Positions 1-5,441 of a DNA stretch of 5,441 nt are shown here, in pieces (position 1 is the stretch's first letter; each line of letters starts with the position of its first letter). The stretch is from an uncultured Haloferula sp. (GTDB lineage Bacteria; Verrucomicrobiota; Verrucomicrobiae; Verrucomicrobiales; Akkermansiaceae). The stretch spans positions 1-5,441 of the forward strand of contig CAMPGU010000279.1 of NCBI GenBank assembly GCA_946885645.1. The letters run 5' to 3'. The position numbers were made by a program, and so were the translations under genes. The notes beneath the pieces are model-generated. The model was not told the DNA's origin and did no database searches. It saw only the letters and a program-made list of their open reading frames with translations.

Positions 1-1055
1 ACCCGGAGCTGGGGAAGGAGAAAGACGACGTCACGGTGGCCTCGCGGCTCGCGCTGAGCCTCTGGGATTCCCTGCCGGATCAGGCCCTGGCGGACGCGGC
101 AAAGGCCGGCCAGCTCCGGACACCGGAGCAAGTGCAGGCACAGGCACAGCGGCTTCTGGCCGATCCCCGTGCCAAGGCAAAAGTGGCCGAATTCTTCCAA
201 CGTTGGCTGAAGCTCGACGCCGAGGCGGATCTCCAGAAGGACGCGGAGGACTATCCCGGCTTCGACTCGGCGCTGGTAGCCGACCTGAGGCGCTCCCTCG
301 AGCTCTTCGTGGAGCGGGTGGTGTGGGGCGAGAGCTCGGACTACCGCGAGCTGCTGGAGGCCGATTACCTGCTGCTCAATGAACGGCTCGCGAAATTCTA
401 CGGAGCGCCGATGCCGGAGGGCGGCGGCTTTCAGCCGGTGAAGTTCGAGCCCGCCCAGCGCGCGGGCGTGCTCACCCACCCGTACCTGATGGCACGTCTG
501 GCCCACCACGACGCCACCTCGCCGATTCACCGGGGGGTATTCCTCACGCGCAACGTGCTCGGCGGCTTCCTGAAGCCGCCGCCGGAAGCCATCGCCTTCG
601 ATGACCACCGCTTCGACCCGAAGATGACGATGCGCGAGAAGGTCGCGGAGATGACCCGGAACGCCGCGTGCATGACCTGCCACGAGACCATCAACCCGCT
701 CGGATTCTCACTCGAGAACTTCGACGCCGTGGGACGTTTCCGAACGAAGGAGAAAGAACGCCCCATTGACCCGGAAGCGGATTTCCTCACCCAGGAAGGC
801 GAGGTCCTGCGCCTGCGCGGGCCGCGCGACGTCGCCCGCTACGCCGTCAATTCCCGGACCGCGCGGCGCGGCTTCATCCGCCAGCTCTTCCAATACGAAC
901 TGAAGCAAAATCCCAATACCTACGGGCCGGACACGCTCGCGCGGCTGGACAAAGCTTTCACCGCCTCCGGCCAACATGTCCGGCAACTCCTCGTCGAAAT
1001 GCACAGCCTCGCCGCCCGCCACGGCGTGAGCCAACCCGATCAAGCAAGCCGATGA
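1..1055 (+). CDS. DUF1592/DUF1588/DUF1585 c-haem-type protein, C-terminal part (5' truncated by window)
   Basis: The reading frame is open from base 3 at the window edge, so the true start lies upstream; the in-frame GTG at 36 is internal to a conserved domain and is not a credible start. Counting that GTG as residue 1, residues 1-125 resemble DUF1592 (VASRLALSLW, then LLADPRAKAKVAEFFQRWL), residues 135-235 DUF1588, and residues 255-330 DUF1585. The DUF1588 part holds a C-type haem motif CMTCH (C212, C215, H216; bases 669-683) followed by the family signature NPLGFSLENFDAVGRFR. Full-length members are usually secreted proteins of 700 or more residues with N-terminal cytochrome-like, DUF1587 and DUF1595 domains, so more than half is probably missing here. 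They are common in Planctomycetes and Verrucomicrobia; their biochemical role is not established, though the haem motif suggests extracytoplasmic electron transfer. The stop codon overlaps the next start (ATGA, 1052-1055), indicating one transcript and translational coupling with the DUF1552 gene. Confidence 0.9.
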   Translation, partial: PELGKEKDDVTVASRLALSLWDSLPDQALADAAKAGQLRTPEQVQAQAQRLLADPRAKAKVAEFFQRWLKLDAEADLQKDAEDYPGFDSALVADLRRSLELFVERVVWGESSDYRELLEADYLLLNERLAKFYGAPMPEGGGFQPVKFEPAQRAGVLTHPYLMARLAHHDATSPIHRGVFLTRNVLGGFLKPPPEAIAFDDHRFDPKMTMREKVAEMTRNAACMTCHETINPLGFSLENFDAVGRFRTKEKERPIDPEADFLTQEGEVLRLRGPRDVARYAVNSRTARRGFIRQLFQYELKQNPNTYGPDTLARLDKAFTASGQHVRQLLVEMHSLAARHGVSQPDQASR

Positions 1056-2368
1056 ACCTCAGCACCCGCCGCCACTTCCTCCGCCAGCTCGGCTTGTCCG
1101 CAGCCGCGCTGCCCTTCCTGCCTGCCCTGCCCTCGCTCGCGCAATCGGCACCCGGCGCAACGAAGATGCAGCGCATCATCTTCGTCTTCACGCCCAACGG
1201 CACGATCCCGCCGGATTTCTGGCCGGATGAGACGGGTCCCGACTTCAAGCTCAAGCGCATCCTCGCCCCGCTGGAACCCTTCAAGAACCGCATGCTCACG
1301 CTCAAGGGCATCAGCAACAAGATCCGGGGCGACGGGGACGGACACATGCGCGGGATGAGCTGCCTGCTCACGGCCGACGAGCTGCTGCCGGGCAACATCC
1401 AAGGCGGCAGCGACAAGCCCGCCGGCTGGGCGCGAAACATTTCGATCGACCAGGAGATCCGCAATTTCCTCCAAGCTCGCCCGGAAACCGCCACCCGCTT
1501 CGGCTCGCTGGAACTGGGAGTCGCGGTGCCGAACCGGGCGGATCCATGGACGCGGGAGTCCTACGCGGGCTCCAACCAGCCGCTGGCTCCGAATAGCGAC
1601 CCCTATTCGCTCTTCGACAAGCTCTACGGGCAGACGAAGGATCGGGAGAATCTGGGCAGCATCCTCGATGAAGTACGCGAAGACCTGCGCGCCATCGCCT
1701 CGAAGATCGACGCGGAGGAGCGTGATTTGTTGGAGAAGCACGAGACGTTCGTCCGGGAGATGGAGCGGGATTTACAAAGCCCGGACACGGTGAACTTGAT
1801 ATTCCCCCCGCCCGCGCTGGAGCACGGGGTGGCGCTGGACAACGATGGCATCCCGAAGGTTAGTGCGATGCAGACCGACTTGCTGGTGAATGCCTTCGCC
1901 AATGGCATGGCCCGCGTGGCTACCCTGCAATATACCAACAGCGTGGGTCAGGCGCGCATGCGCTGGCTAAACATCCACGAAGATCATCACCACCTTTCCC
2001 ACGAGTCCGACAACAATGCGGACGCACAGGAGAAGCTGGTCAAAATCAATACCTGGCTTTGCGGACAGATCGCGGATCTCGCCCGGAAGCTGGACGCCAT
2101 TCAGGAGCCCGGCGGTCAGGGGACGATGCTCGACAACACCACCATCGTGTGGACGAACGAGCTGGGTAAAGGCAACAGCCACTCGCTGGACAACATCCCC
2201 TTCGTTCTGGTGGGCGGCGGGCTGGCCTTCAAGACCGGGCAGGCGCTCCAATTCGACAACGTGCCTCACAACCGGCTCTGGCTCTCCATCGCCCATGCCT
2301 TCGGCCACCATCTCCCGGCCTTCGGCCACAAGGACTTCAGCCAAGGCGGCGCGTTGGCGCTCGCGTGA
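1052..2368 (+). CDS. DUF1552 family protein, Tat-exported
   Basis: Complete 438-residue protein. The N-terminus carries a twin-arginine signal: TRRHFLR at residues 5-11, a hydrophobic stretch at about 13-29, and a likely cleavage site near SLAQ (28-31), so it should be exported folded. This also fixes the start at the ATG of the ATGA overlap with the upstream gene. The mature part matches DUF1552: an early FVFTPNGTIPPDFWP segment, a His-rich HEDHHHLSHE (309-318), and a C-terminal WTNELGKGNSHSLDN block (from 367) followed by IPFVLVGGG. DUF1552 is related in layout to DUF1501 proteins of the alkaline-phosphatase/sulfatase-like group, but its substrate is unknown, and whether these His/Asp/Glu residues bind metal is inference. 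Partnering with a DUF1592/1588/1585 gene is a recurrent arrangement in Planctomycetes and Verrucomicrobia. I see no clear Shine-Dalgarno sequence, consistent with coupled re-initiation. Family confidence is high; functional confidence is low. Confidence 0.92.
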   Translation: MNLSTRRHFLRQLGLSAAALPFLPALPSLAQSAPGATKMQRIIFVFTPNGTIPPDFWPDETGPDFKLKRILAPLEPFKNRMLTLKGISNKIRGDGDGHMRGMSCLLTADELLPGNIQGGSDKPAGWARNISIDQEIRNFLQARPETATRFGSLELGVAVPNRADPWTRESYAGSNQPLAPNSDPYSLFDKLYGQTKDRENLGSILDEVREDLRAIASKIDAEERDLLEKHETFVREMERDLQSPDTVNLIFPPPALEHGVALDNDGIPKVSAMQTDLLVNAFANGMARVATLQYTNSVGQARMRWLNIHEDHHHLSHESDNNADAQEKLVKINTWLCGQIADLARKLDAIQEPGGQGTMLDNTTIVWTNELGKGNSHSLDNIPFVLVGGGLAFKTGQALQFDNVPHNRLWLSIAHAFGHHLPAFGHKDFSQGGALALA

Positions 2369-2397
2369 GATGGCCCCCGGAGGGAATCCACTCTCAC
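2365..2397. terminator. candidate bidirectional terminator hairpin between convergent genes
   Basis: GTGAGATGG (2365-2373) pairs with CCA (2388-2390) plus TCTCAC (2392-2397), a 9-bp stem with one bulged C at 2391; inside it CCC (2374-2376) can pair with GGG (2382-2384). It spans the gap between two convergent genes and contains both stop codons, TGA at 2366-2368 and its complement at 2394-2396. No strong T-tract follows on either strand, so intrinsic termination is plausible but unproven. Confidence 0.4.
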
Positions 2398-3140
2398 TTC
2401 AATCTCCTGACGTTCAGGATCTGCCAGAACTTCCGGTCCCGTGCTTCCGGGAAGCATTTCCGCCACTCCTTCAAGGCGGTTCCCGTCAGCACCTCCGATC
2501 CCCCGACCAGCGTCTCGTTCATGCTGGCGGGAGTGGTCACGGAGCGAACCACTGGAAATCCCTCGCGGAACGCGGCGCGGGTGCGGACCTGCATCGCGCG
2601 GTGCCCTTTGCCGTTCACCAGATTGGCCAGAAGAATGCCTCCCGGGGCCAGCAAGCGCTTGAGCGCGGCGATCTGCCCGGAATCGAACTTGCCCGGGCGG
2701 AACACGTCATCGCTCCCGGCGAGATAGACATCGTCGATGACCACATCGAAGCGCTCCTTGCACTTCGCGACCCACTCGTAGGCGTCCGCGAAATGGATCT
2801 CGATCCCCAGATCGTCGAGCCGCATGTTGAGCTCGGCCAGCACCACGATCTCCCGGTCGATATCCACCGCCACCAGCCGGCAATCCGGCAAGAGATGGCG
2901 CAAGATCCGCATGGCGGTGCCCCCGGCGAGGCCGAGCATCAGGATCGAGCGCGGCGGCCCGGCTGGACGGAGCAGCGAGGCCGCGGCCAGATTGTCCCAA
3001 GCGAGGCCCGTCAGGTACTTCTTTTCGTGCCACCAGGCATGGATCGCCCCCGCAACCCGGAATTCGCACTGCCGCTCGGATTTCCAAATCTGCACCTGCT
3101 GATGGGCGGTATCGACGATGGCGGCGCAGCGCAGGGGCAT
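2394..3140 (-). CDS. spermidine-synthase-like SAM-dependent methyltransferase family protein
   Basis: 248 residues from the chosen ATG at 3140; a TTG at 3176 would add 12 residues that look unlike the family, and neither start has a clear Shine-Dalgarno sequence. The protein has the class I Rossmann methyltransferase fold as found in spermidine synthase-like proteins: an N-terminal beta segment (IVDTAHQQVQIW), motif I LGLAGGT (about 69-75), the acidic end of strand 2 VDID (92-95), FADAYEW (117-123), and DVVIDDVY (132-139), followed by LKRLLAPGGILLANLV. These would bind SAM or decarboxylated SAM. No signal peptide or membrane segment is visible, so it should be cytoplasmic. Whether it is a true aminopropyltransferase is doubtful: many stand-alone proteins of this type have no known substrate, and no speE or speD partner is present. 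It is convergent with the DUF1552 gene and divergent from the B12 operon, so it is probably transcribed alone. The product name should stay at family level. Confidence 0.85.
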   Translation of the reverse strand: MPLRCAAIVDTAHQQVQIWKSERQCEFRVAGAIHAWWHEKKYLTGLAWDNLAAASLLRPAGPPRSILMLGLAGGTAMRILRHLLPDCRLVAVDIDREIVVLAELNMRLDDLGIEIHFADAYEWVAKCKERFDVVIDDVYLAGSDDVFRPGKFDSGQIAALKRLLAPGGILLANLVNGKGHRAMQVRTRAAFREGFPVVRSVTTPASMNETLVGGSEVLTGTALKEWRKCFPEARDRKFWQILNVRRLK

Positions 3141-3188
3141 GCACGGGACTGAAGGGCAAAACCCGGAGACACGCAAGGTAGGGAGAGC

Positions 3189-3208
3189 GAGGGCCCTCTA
3201 CAGCGCTG
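3189..3208. repeat. two adjacent perfect palindromes in the divergent intergenic region
   Basis: GAGGGCCCTC (3189-3198) is a perfect 10-bp palindrome; two bases later CAGCGCTG (3201-3208) is a perfect 8-bp palindrome. They lie between the start of the leftward methyltransferase gene and the putative promoter of the rightward riboswitch transcript, where an operator could sit. In GC-rich DNA short palindromes also arise by chance, so a regulatory role is only a possibility. Confidence 0.25.
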
Positions 3209-3235
3209 TTCCGCCTTTTTCGGATCGAACTTCTC

Positions 3236-3264
3236 TTGCCACCCGCTCCCCCGCCGTTTTCACT
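3236..3264 (+). promoter_or_regulatory. candidate sigma70-type promoter of the B12 operon
   Basis: TTGCCA (3236-3241, five of six matches to the -35 consensus) is followed after 17 bp by TTCACT (3259-3264, three of six matches to the -10 consensus, keeping the first and last T). A start about seven bases downstream, near 3271, would place the transcript's 5' end just before the riboswitch P1 stem at 3279. The position fits well, but the -10 element is weak. Confidence 0.3.
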
Positions 3265-3278
3265 TCGCCCCGATGACC

Positions 3279-3455
3279 TGAGGCGGGCGCATGGAATCCG
3301 GTGAGAATCCGGAGCAGTCGCGCTGCGGTATCCGACAAACAAATCCCCACGAAAGCCAATCCGCGCGCAAGCACGGGTGAAGGCGGGGAGGCGGCGGAGG
3401 GGCGGTGAAAGCCGCTTTTCCAGAGTCGGGAGCCCGAATACTTCGTCCCGCCTCG
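3279..3455 (+). ncRNA. cobalamin (vitamin B12) riboswitch aptamer
   Basis: The stretch matches the conserved cobalamin aptamer elements in the right order. GGAA (3293-3296) is followed by the B12-box core CCGGTGAGAATCCGG (3298-3312) and GCAGTCGCGCTGCGGTA (3314-3330), then GAAAGCCA (3351-3358), GGTGAAGGCGG (3376-3386), and the 3' signature GAGTCGGGAGCCCGAATAC (3423-3441), close to the usual GAGTCAGGAGACC. A closing P1 stem is visible: GAGGCGGG (3280-3287) is the exact complement of CCCGCCTC (3447-3454), with one extra T-G pair outside. The aptamer binds a cobalamin such as adenosylcobalamin and normally lowers expression of B12 uptake or synthesis genes. Here it precedes a DUF4465 gene and a BtuB-like receptor gene. 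Which cobalamin form is preferred cannot be told from the sequence by eye. Confidence 0.92.
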
Positions 3456-3463
3456 CTCGTCCA

Positions 3464-3491
3464 CGGTGCCGCTCCTCCGAAGCCGGCACCG
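3464..3491 (+). promoter_or_regulatory. leader hairpin just after the riboswitch (candidate expression platform)
   Basis: CGGTGCCG (3464-3471) and CGGCACCG (3484-3491) are exact complements, an 8-bp GC-rich stem with a 12-nt loop, nine bases after the P1 stem. No T-run follows, so it is not an intrinsic terminator. CCGCTCC (3469-3475), overlapping the left arm and loop, is also the exact complement of GGAGCGG (3522-3528), giving a mutually exclusive alternative fold. In many cobalamin riboswitches a hairpin at this position makes the kissing contact with the aptamer; that role is inferred here. Confidence 0.45.
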
Positions 3492-3569
3492 CGAAGGCCT
3501 TCCCGCGAAAGGGAGGCGACGGGAGCGGAGCCTGGCCACCGGTGACACCGTCCCCGGCCCGGACTCTTC

Positions 3570-3602
3570 TTCTCTTCTCGGGGAAACCATCATCGAAGAG
3601 AA
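3570..3602 (+). promoter_or_regulatory. ribosome-binding-site-sequestering hairpin upstream of the DUF4465 gene
   Basis: The only Shine-Dalgarno-like stretch before the ATG at 3605 is GAAGAG (3595-3600), four bases before the start codon. TTCTCTTC (3570-3577) is the exact complement of GAAGAGAA (3595-3602), so an 8-bp stem with a 17-nt loop can bury it. A second CTCTTC at 3564-3569 offers an alternative partner for the same site. This fits a translation-blocking expression platform for the upstream B12 riboswitch. The stem has three GC and five AU pairs; I have not computed its stability. Confidence 0.45.
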
Positions 3603-3604
3603 AC

Positions 3605-4384
3605 ATGAAACACATCATCCCTGCGGCGCTCGCTTGTACCCTCGCGGCGCTGCTCCCTGTCACGGCTGCCACGGTCAATTTCGACTCCCTCCCCGTCGGC
3701 GCGGAGGGCTATTGGAACGGCTCCGACGAAAGCGGCGGCTTCACCTCCGGCGGCGCGACCTTCGTCAACAATTACAATACCGCCTGGGGCTCCTGGTCGG
3801 GCTTCGCCTGCTCGAATCACACGGACACCACCACGCCCGGCTTTTTCAATCAATACAGCGCCTTTACCGGCGGCGGCGCGGGCGGCTCCTCCCAGTACGC
3901 CCTCGGCGGCGGGGATTCCACCGGCGCGGTCGAACCGACCATCGAATTCGAGGCCCTCACCGATCTGGCCGGCCTCGGCGCGTCCTTCACCAATACCACC
4001 TATTCCGCGCTCTCGATGCGGGATGGCGATGGCTTCGCGAAAAAATTCGGCGGCCTGGACGGCACGGAGAGCGACTTCTTCCGTCTCACCATCCATGGCT
4101 ACGCCGGGGGCCTGAGCACCGGCACGGTGGACTTCTACCTTGCCGACTTCCGCTTCGGGAATTCCGGCCAGGATTACATCGTCGATGAGTGGACCTTCGT
4201 CGATTTCAGCGCCCTGGGCAGCGTGGACGAGTTGCGCTTCTCCTTCGCGTCCTCCGATGTCGGGGCTTTCGGTATCAATACGCCCCTGTATTTCGCCATG
4301 GATGACTTCCTGGCGGTACCGGAGCCTTCGACCCTGCTGGCTTCCCTTGCAGGCTTCGGCCTGCTGCTACGCCGGCGGCGCTAA
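3605..4384 (+). CDS. DUF4465 domain protein with PEP-CTERM sorting signal, probable B12-uptake accessory protein
   Basis: 259 residues. The start is the ATG at 3605, because it opens directly on a Sec signal peptide (MKH, then a hydrophobic run to about residue 22, cleavage near TAA/T); the frame stays open upstream to 3377 but that DNA is riboswitch. Residues about 35-235 match DUF4465: YWNGSDESGGFTSGGATF (36-53), WGSWSGFACSNHTDTTTPG (61-79), FTNTTYSALSM (128-138), DGFAKKFGG (142-150), TVDFYLADFRFG (174-185), QDYIVDEWTFVD (189-200) and NTPLYFAMDD (225-234). The end is a textbook PEP-CTERM tail: VPEPS (238-242), a hydrophobic stretch, and RRRR (256-259), implying recognition by an exosortase encoded elsewhere. 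Being directly downstream of a cobalamin riboswitch and 16 bp before a TonB-dependent receptor gene, it probably helps capture corrinoids. From memory, DUF4465 domains also occur in Bacteroides B12 loci, including the B12-binding lipoprotein BtuH. Direct B12 binding here is inference. Confidence 0.9.
   Translation: MKHIIPAALACTLAALLPVTAATVNFDSLPVGAEGYWNGSDESGGFTSGGATFVNNYNTAWGSWSGFACSNHTDTTTPGFFNQYSAFTGGGAGGSSQYALGGGDSTGAVEPTIEFEALTDLAGLGASFTNTTYSALSMRDGDGFAKKFGGLDGTESDFFRLTIHGYAGGLSTGTVDFYLADFRFGNSGQDYIVDEWTFVDFSALGSVDELRFSFASSDVGAFGINTPLYFAMDDFLAVPEPSTLLASLAGFGLLLRRRR
4316..4381 (+). other. PEP-CTERM sorting signal of the DUF4465 protein
   Basis: These bases encode the last 22 residues: VPEPST, a hydrophobic segment of about twelve residues, and four arginines immediately before the stop. 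This three-part tail is the exosortase recognition signal; in the known model the protein is cut near PEP and delivered to the cell envelope or extracellular matrix. No exosortase gene is in the window. Confidence 0.9.
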
Positions 4385-4400
4385 AAGCCATCCCCGCGGA

Positions 4401-5441
4401 ATGTCCCGTGATTCCATGCGCGCCTATCTGGCGCTGGCGTTCCTCTTCTCTTCCGCATCGGCAGGTGCGGAGGAGACGGAGGAATTACCCGAACTCGTCG
4501 TGGAGGCGGTCCGCGATTCCGTGCTGCCTGCGCACTTCGCCGGTAGCGCGACGGTGATCGATGCAGAGGCCATCGCCCGCTCCGGGGCCCGCTCCGTGGC
4601 GGACATCCTCGCCAGCCAGGGCGGCGTGCGCTTCACCAGCACTTCCGGCGACAAAGGGGGCGGCTCGGTCCACCTCCGCGGCTTCGGGGAAAATGCCGCC
4701 TCCCGCGTGCTAATCTTGATCGATGGCAGGCCGGTCAACCGGCCGGACATGGCGAGCGTCTCGTGGCTGGAAGTCCCGCTCGCCCGGCTGGAGCGGGTGG
4801 AGATCCTGCGCGGCAGCCAGACCGCGCGCTTCGGCGACAACGCCGTCGGCGGCGTCATCAATCTCATCACCAAGCAGGGCGGGAAAGCAACCACCGTGGT
4901 GGAAGGCGGAGGCGGCAGCGATGGCTACACGCTCGCCCGCCTGAGCCATGGCGAGACGATCCGGGGAAACGCGATCGCCTTCGATCTCGAGCATAATGTC
5001 ACCGACGGCTGGCGGCAGAATGCCTATAGCGAGCTGGACGCCGCCGCCTTCCGCTGGAGCAGGAACCTCGCGAGGGCGACTGCGGCAGAATTCGGCGTCT
5101 CATGGGCCGATGAGGTCGCGGGATTCCCTGGTCCGCTCGGGAAGTCCCGCTATCTGCTGAACCCGCGGGAGTCGATCTATGCCCTCGCAGGGCAGGCGGA
5201 TCAGTATTTCACCGGGCAGACGCGTTGGGCCGCGGATGCCAATCTGCTCCTCGGCAACGGCGATGGCCTCTCTTTCGAGATGCCGCTCACCTTCCTGCAG
5301 CGGGACCTGCAATGGAACTTCGGCCCGGGCTTCCACACCGACAGTTTGCTGGAGTCCCTGACCTTCACGCCGCGCCTCACATGGGCGGGCGAGGCATGGT
5401 CGGCGAACGCCGGGGTTCAATATCGCCGCGATACCCTCGAT
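4401..5441 (+). CDS. BtuB-like TonB-dependent outer-membrane receptor, N-terminal part (3' truncated by window)
   Basis: The frame runs open from ATG 4401 to the window end: 347 codons of a protein that is normally about 600-700 residues. An ATG at 4416 (residue 6) is an alternative start; neither has a well-placed Shine-Dalgarno sequence, and the gene begins 16 bp after the DUF4465 stop, so coupled translation is likely. Features in order: signal peptide to about residue 23 (MRAYLALAFLFSSASAGA), a TonB box ELVVEAVR (31-38), then the plug domain at about 46-160. Plug hallmarks are VADILASQGGV, VHLRGFG, VLILIDGRPVN, ERVEILRGSQTARFGDNAVGG (131-151) and VINLITK. After it come the alternating strands of the beta-barrel. 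The product takes up a large substrate across the outer membrane using TonB-ExbBD energy. The cobalamin riboswitch upstream makes B12 or another corrinoid the likely substrate; the plug alone resembles siderophore receptors too, so the BtuB name rests on context. Confidence 0.88.
   Translation, partial: MSRDSMRAYLALAFLFSSASAGAEETEELPELVVEAVRDSVLPAHFAGSATVIDAEAIARSGARSVADILASQGGVRFTSTSGDKGGGSVHLRGFGENAASRVLILIDGRPVNRPDMASVSWLEVPLARLERVEILRGSQTARFGDNAVGGVINLITKQGGKATTVVEGGGGSDGYTLARLSHGETIRGNAIAFDLEHNVTDGWRQNAYSELDAAAFRWSRNLARATAAEFGVSWADEVAGFPGPLGKSRYLLNPRESIYALAGQADQYFTGQTRWAADANLLLGNGDGLSFEMPLTFLQRDLQWNFGPGFHTDSLLESLTFTPRLTWAGEAWSANAGVQYRRDTLD

Noticed and set aside
2016..3152. A 378-codon open frame on the + strand
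   Set aside because: It runs across the DUF1552 3' end and antisense to the methyltransferase gene. Low-complexity Ser/Arg/Pro content and no recognisable domain mark it as non-coding.
3141..3176. TTG start at 3176 for the methyltransferase gene
   Set aside because: The 12 added residues show no family resemblance and no ribosome binding site precedes the TTG; the ATG at 3140 already includes the conserved N-terminal strand.
3377..3604. An N-terminal extension of the DUF4465 reading frame up to 3377
   Set aside because: The frame is open, but this DNA contains the 3' half of the cobalamin aptamer and its leader. The ATG at 3605 begins a clean signal peptide, which an extension would bury.
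3629..3637. A possible lipobox (LAC, cysteine at residue 11) in the DUF4465 signal peptide
   Set aside because: The cysteine falls in the middle of the hydrophobic region, too early for a usual lipoprotein signal, and the residues before it (A-L-A) fit the lipobox poorly. The PEP-CTERM tail explains the anchoring better.
2707..3678. A 323-codon open frame on the - strand
   Set aside because: It overlaps the methyltransferase gene, the riboswitch and the DUF4465 start in another frame; its translation is Arg/Gly/Ala-rich with no family resemblance, typical of a shadow frame in GC-rich DNA.
4440..4456. A CTCTTCTCTTCC stretch in the receptor's signal peptide resembling the leader's CTCTTC repeats
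   Set aside because: It encodes hydrophobic and serine residues of the signal peptide (LFSS) and is too short and simple to count as a meaningful repeat.

Overview
This GC-rich window probably comes from a verrucomicrobial bacterium, with a planctomycete-like relative as second choice. Three things point that way. The first is a DUF1592/DUF1588/DUF1585 gene overlapping a Tat-exported DUF1552 gene. The second is a secreted protein ending in a PEP-CTERM sorting tail (VPEPS, hydrophobic stretch, RRRR). The third is a TonB-dependent receptor, which requires a Gram-negative outer membrane. This assignment is inference from gene families; no rRNA or other phylogenetic marker is present.

Layout: (1) bases 1-2368, + strand: the 3' part of a DUF1592-DUF1588-DUF1585 gene carrying a CxxCH haem motif, joined by an ATGA overlap to a complete DUF1552 gene. 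(2) 2369-2393: a 25-bp convergent gap; an imperfect inverted repeat (2365-2397) pairs the two facing stop codons and may act as a bidirectional terminator. (3) 2394-3140, - strand: a complete spermidine-synthase-like SAM-binding protein. (4) 3141-3604: a 464-bp non-coding divergent region, mostly filled by a + strand cobalamin (B12) riboswitch at about 3279-3455 and a roughly 150-nt leader with candidate expression-platform hairpins, one covering the ribosome binding site of the next gene. (5) 3605-4384, +: a DUF4465 protein with signal peptide and PEP-CTERM tail. (6) 4401 to the window end, +: a BtuB-like TonB-dependent receptor, cut off by the window edge, starting only 16 bp after the DUF4465 stop.

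The most interesting unit is 3279-5441: a B12-riboswitch-controlled two-gene operon. I infer a B12-repressed uptake system in which the DUF4465 protein is a surface or periplasmic corrinoid-capturing partner of the outer-membrane receptor, sorted by exosortase rather than as a lipoprotein as in Bacteroides. The left-hand DUF1592/DUF1552 pair looks like a separate exported redox or hydrolase-like module of unknown function, and nothing in the sequence ties it to B12.
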